NCBI GenBank assembly: GCA_013399305.1
Contig: VXAI01000449.1
Span: forward strand, 364,391 to 428,390
Length of the DNA: 64,000 nucleotides
Reading direction: 5' to 3'
Source: Rostratula benghalensis
Taxonomy: Eukaryota; Chordata; Aves; Charadriiformes; Rostratulidae
Shown piece after piece: positions 63,693 through 64,000 of this stretch. The notes beneath the pieces are model-generated. The model was not told the DNA's origin. It made no database searches and worked only from the letters and a program-made list of their open reading frames with translations. A program made the position numbers and the translations under genes. Positions within the stretch are counted from its first letter, which is position 1, and the number at the start of each line of letters is the position of its first letter.

Positions 63693-64000
63693 AACAGTCC
63701 ATTTGCTATGGACTCTGCTTTTTGTTTTAAGATAACTTATTTGTAAGCAGGTGAAAGCTATCATAACTTTTTTTAAAGAAAAATGGAATTTGCAAACACA
63801 TTGCATTTCTAGTATTGAATATGTACAACGTATTATAATCTTAGCAAACATGAAGTGTCACTGCCGCAGAGACGAGCCATCAGGACAGGGAGCACAGGTT
63901 AGGGATGTGTGTAAAAAAACTTCCTGGCCTAGTAAAACCTACTGATTATTATCCCCTTCTAGTATTCCAGGTTGGTAGTGATGAGGTGGCTAAAAGGAGC

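Larger units (their letters stand above)
60773..64000. other. non-genic sequence to window end
   Basis: No gene is supported. It holds an 18-bp tandem duplication at 61428-61461 and T/G-rich tracts at 62673-62780 and 63633-63692. A complex block around 63370-63560 shows no feature I can name. Confidence 0.65.

Noticed and set aside
1..64000. CRISPR array, phage, integrated virus, tRNA or rRNA genes
   Set aside because: I found no regularly spaced repeats, no tRNA B-box in context, no LTR pair with primer-binding site, and no rRNA motifs.

Overview
The window looks like nuclear DNA from a bird. The evidence is five fragments of the CR1 LINE, the dominant avian retrotransposon, on an AT-rich background with many poly-T and T/G-rich tracts and no recognisable mammalian SINE or L1 repeat. 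The CR1 fragments show family hallmarks: the 'GGTTGGACT..ATGATC' block, 'CCTTCCAA' and a 3' end of short direct repeats built on 'GATTCTGTG'. CR1 also occurs in other sauropsids, so a crocodilian or turtle is not strictly excluded. Two assembly gaps (1-297 and 22727-22941) and a single N (41534) mark it as draft sequence.

I find no protein-coding gene that I can support. Open frames are short, many lack an ATG, and none matches a family I recognise except the CR1 reverse-transcriptase polyprotein remnant on the minus strand near 51.3 kb. I see no tRNA, rRNA, CRISPR, prokaryotic operon or viral genome. The window is best read as intergenic DNA (a gene desert) or part of a very long intron.

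Layout: 298-555 is the 3' end of a well-preserved CR1 (+), cut by the gap. From 556 to 20140 is unique AT-rich sequence with T/G and polypyrimidine tracts, a candidate exon at 13094-13202 and possible conserved non-coding blocks. A second CR1 (+) lies at 20141-20526. From there to 51.2 kb is mostly unique sequence with small tandem duplications (25.8, 30.0 and 39.3 kb), a perfect hairpin at 28.05 kb, a coding-like GC-rich pocket at 23.8 kb, and G-rich or homopolymer runs. A minus-strand CR1 ORF2 fragment at 51221-51519 ends near a T13 tract. At 53768-53791 there is a strong G-quadruplex motif. A fourth CR1 (58889-59369, +) is interrupted by a 69-bp segment that is a near-identical copy of 57443-57511. 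A fifth CR1 3' end (+) is at 60575-60772. The rest to 64000 is unique sequence with T/G-rich tracts.

No genes here work together. The most informative structure is the 69-bp duplication, which looks like a templated repair insertion replacing the middle of a CR1. Several CpG-retaining, complex blocks (around 19.6-19.85, 38.6-38.96 and 50.1-50.4 kb) are my best guesses for regulatory elements. They rest on composition only.
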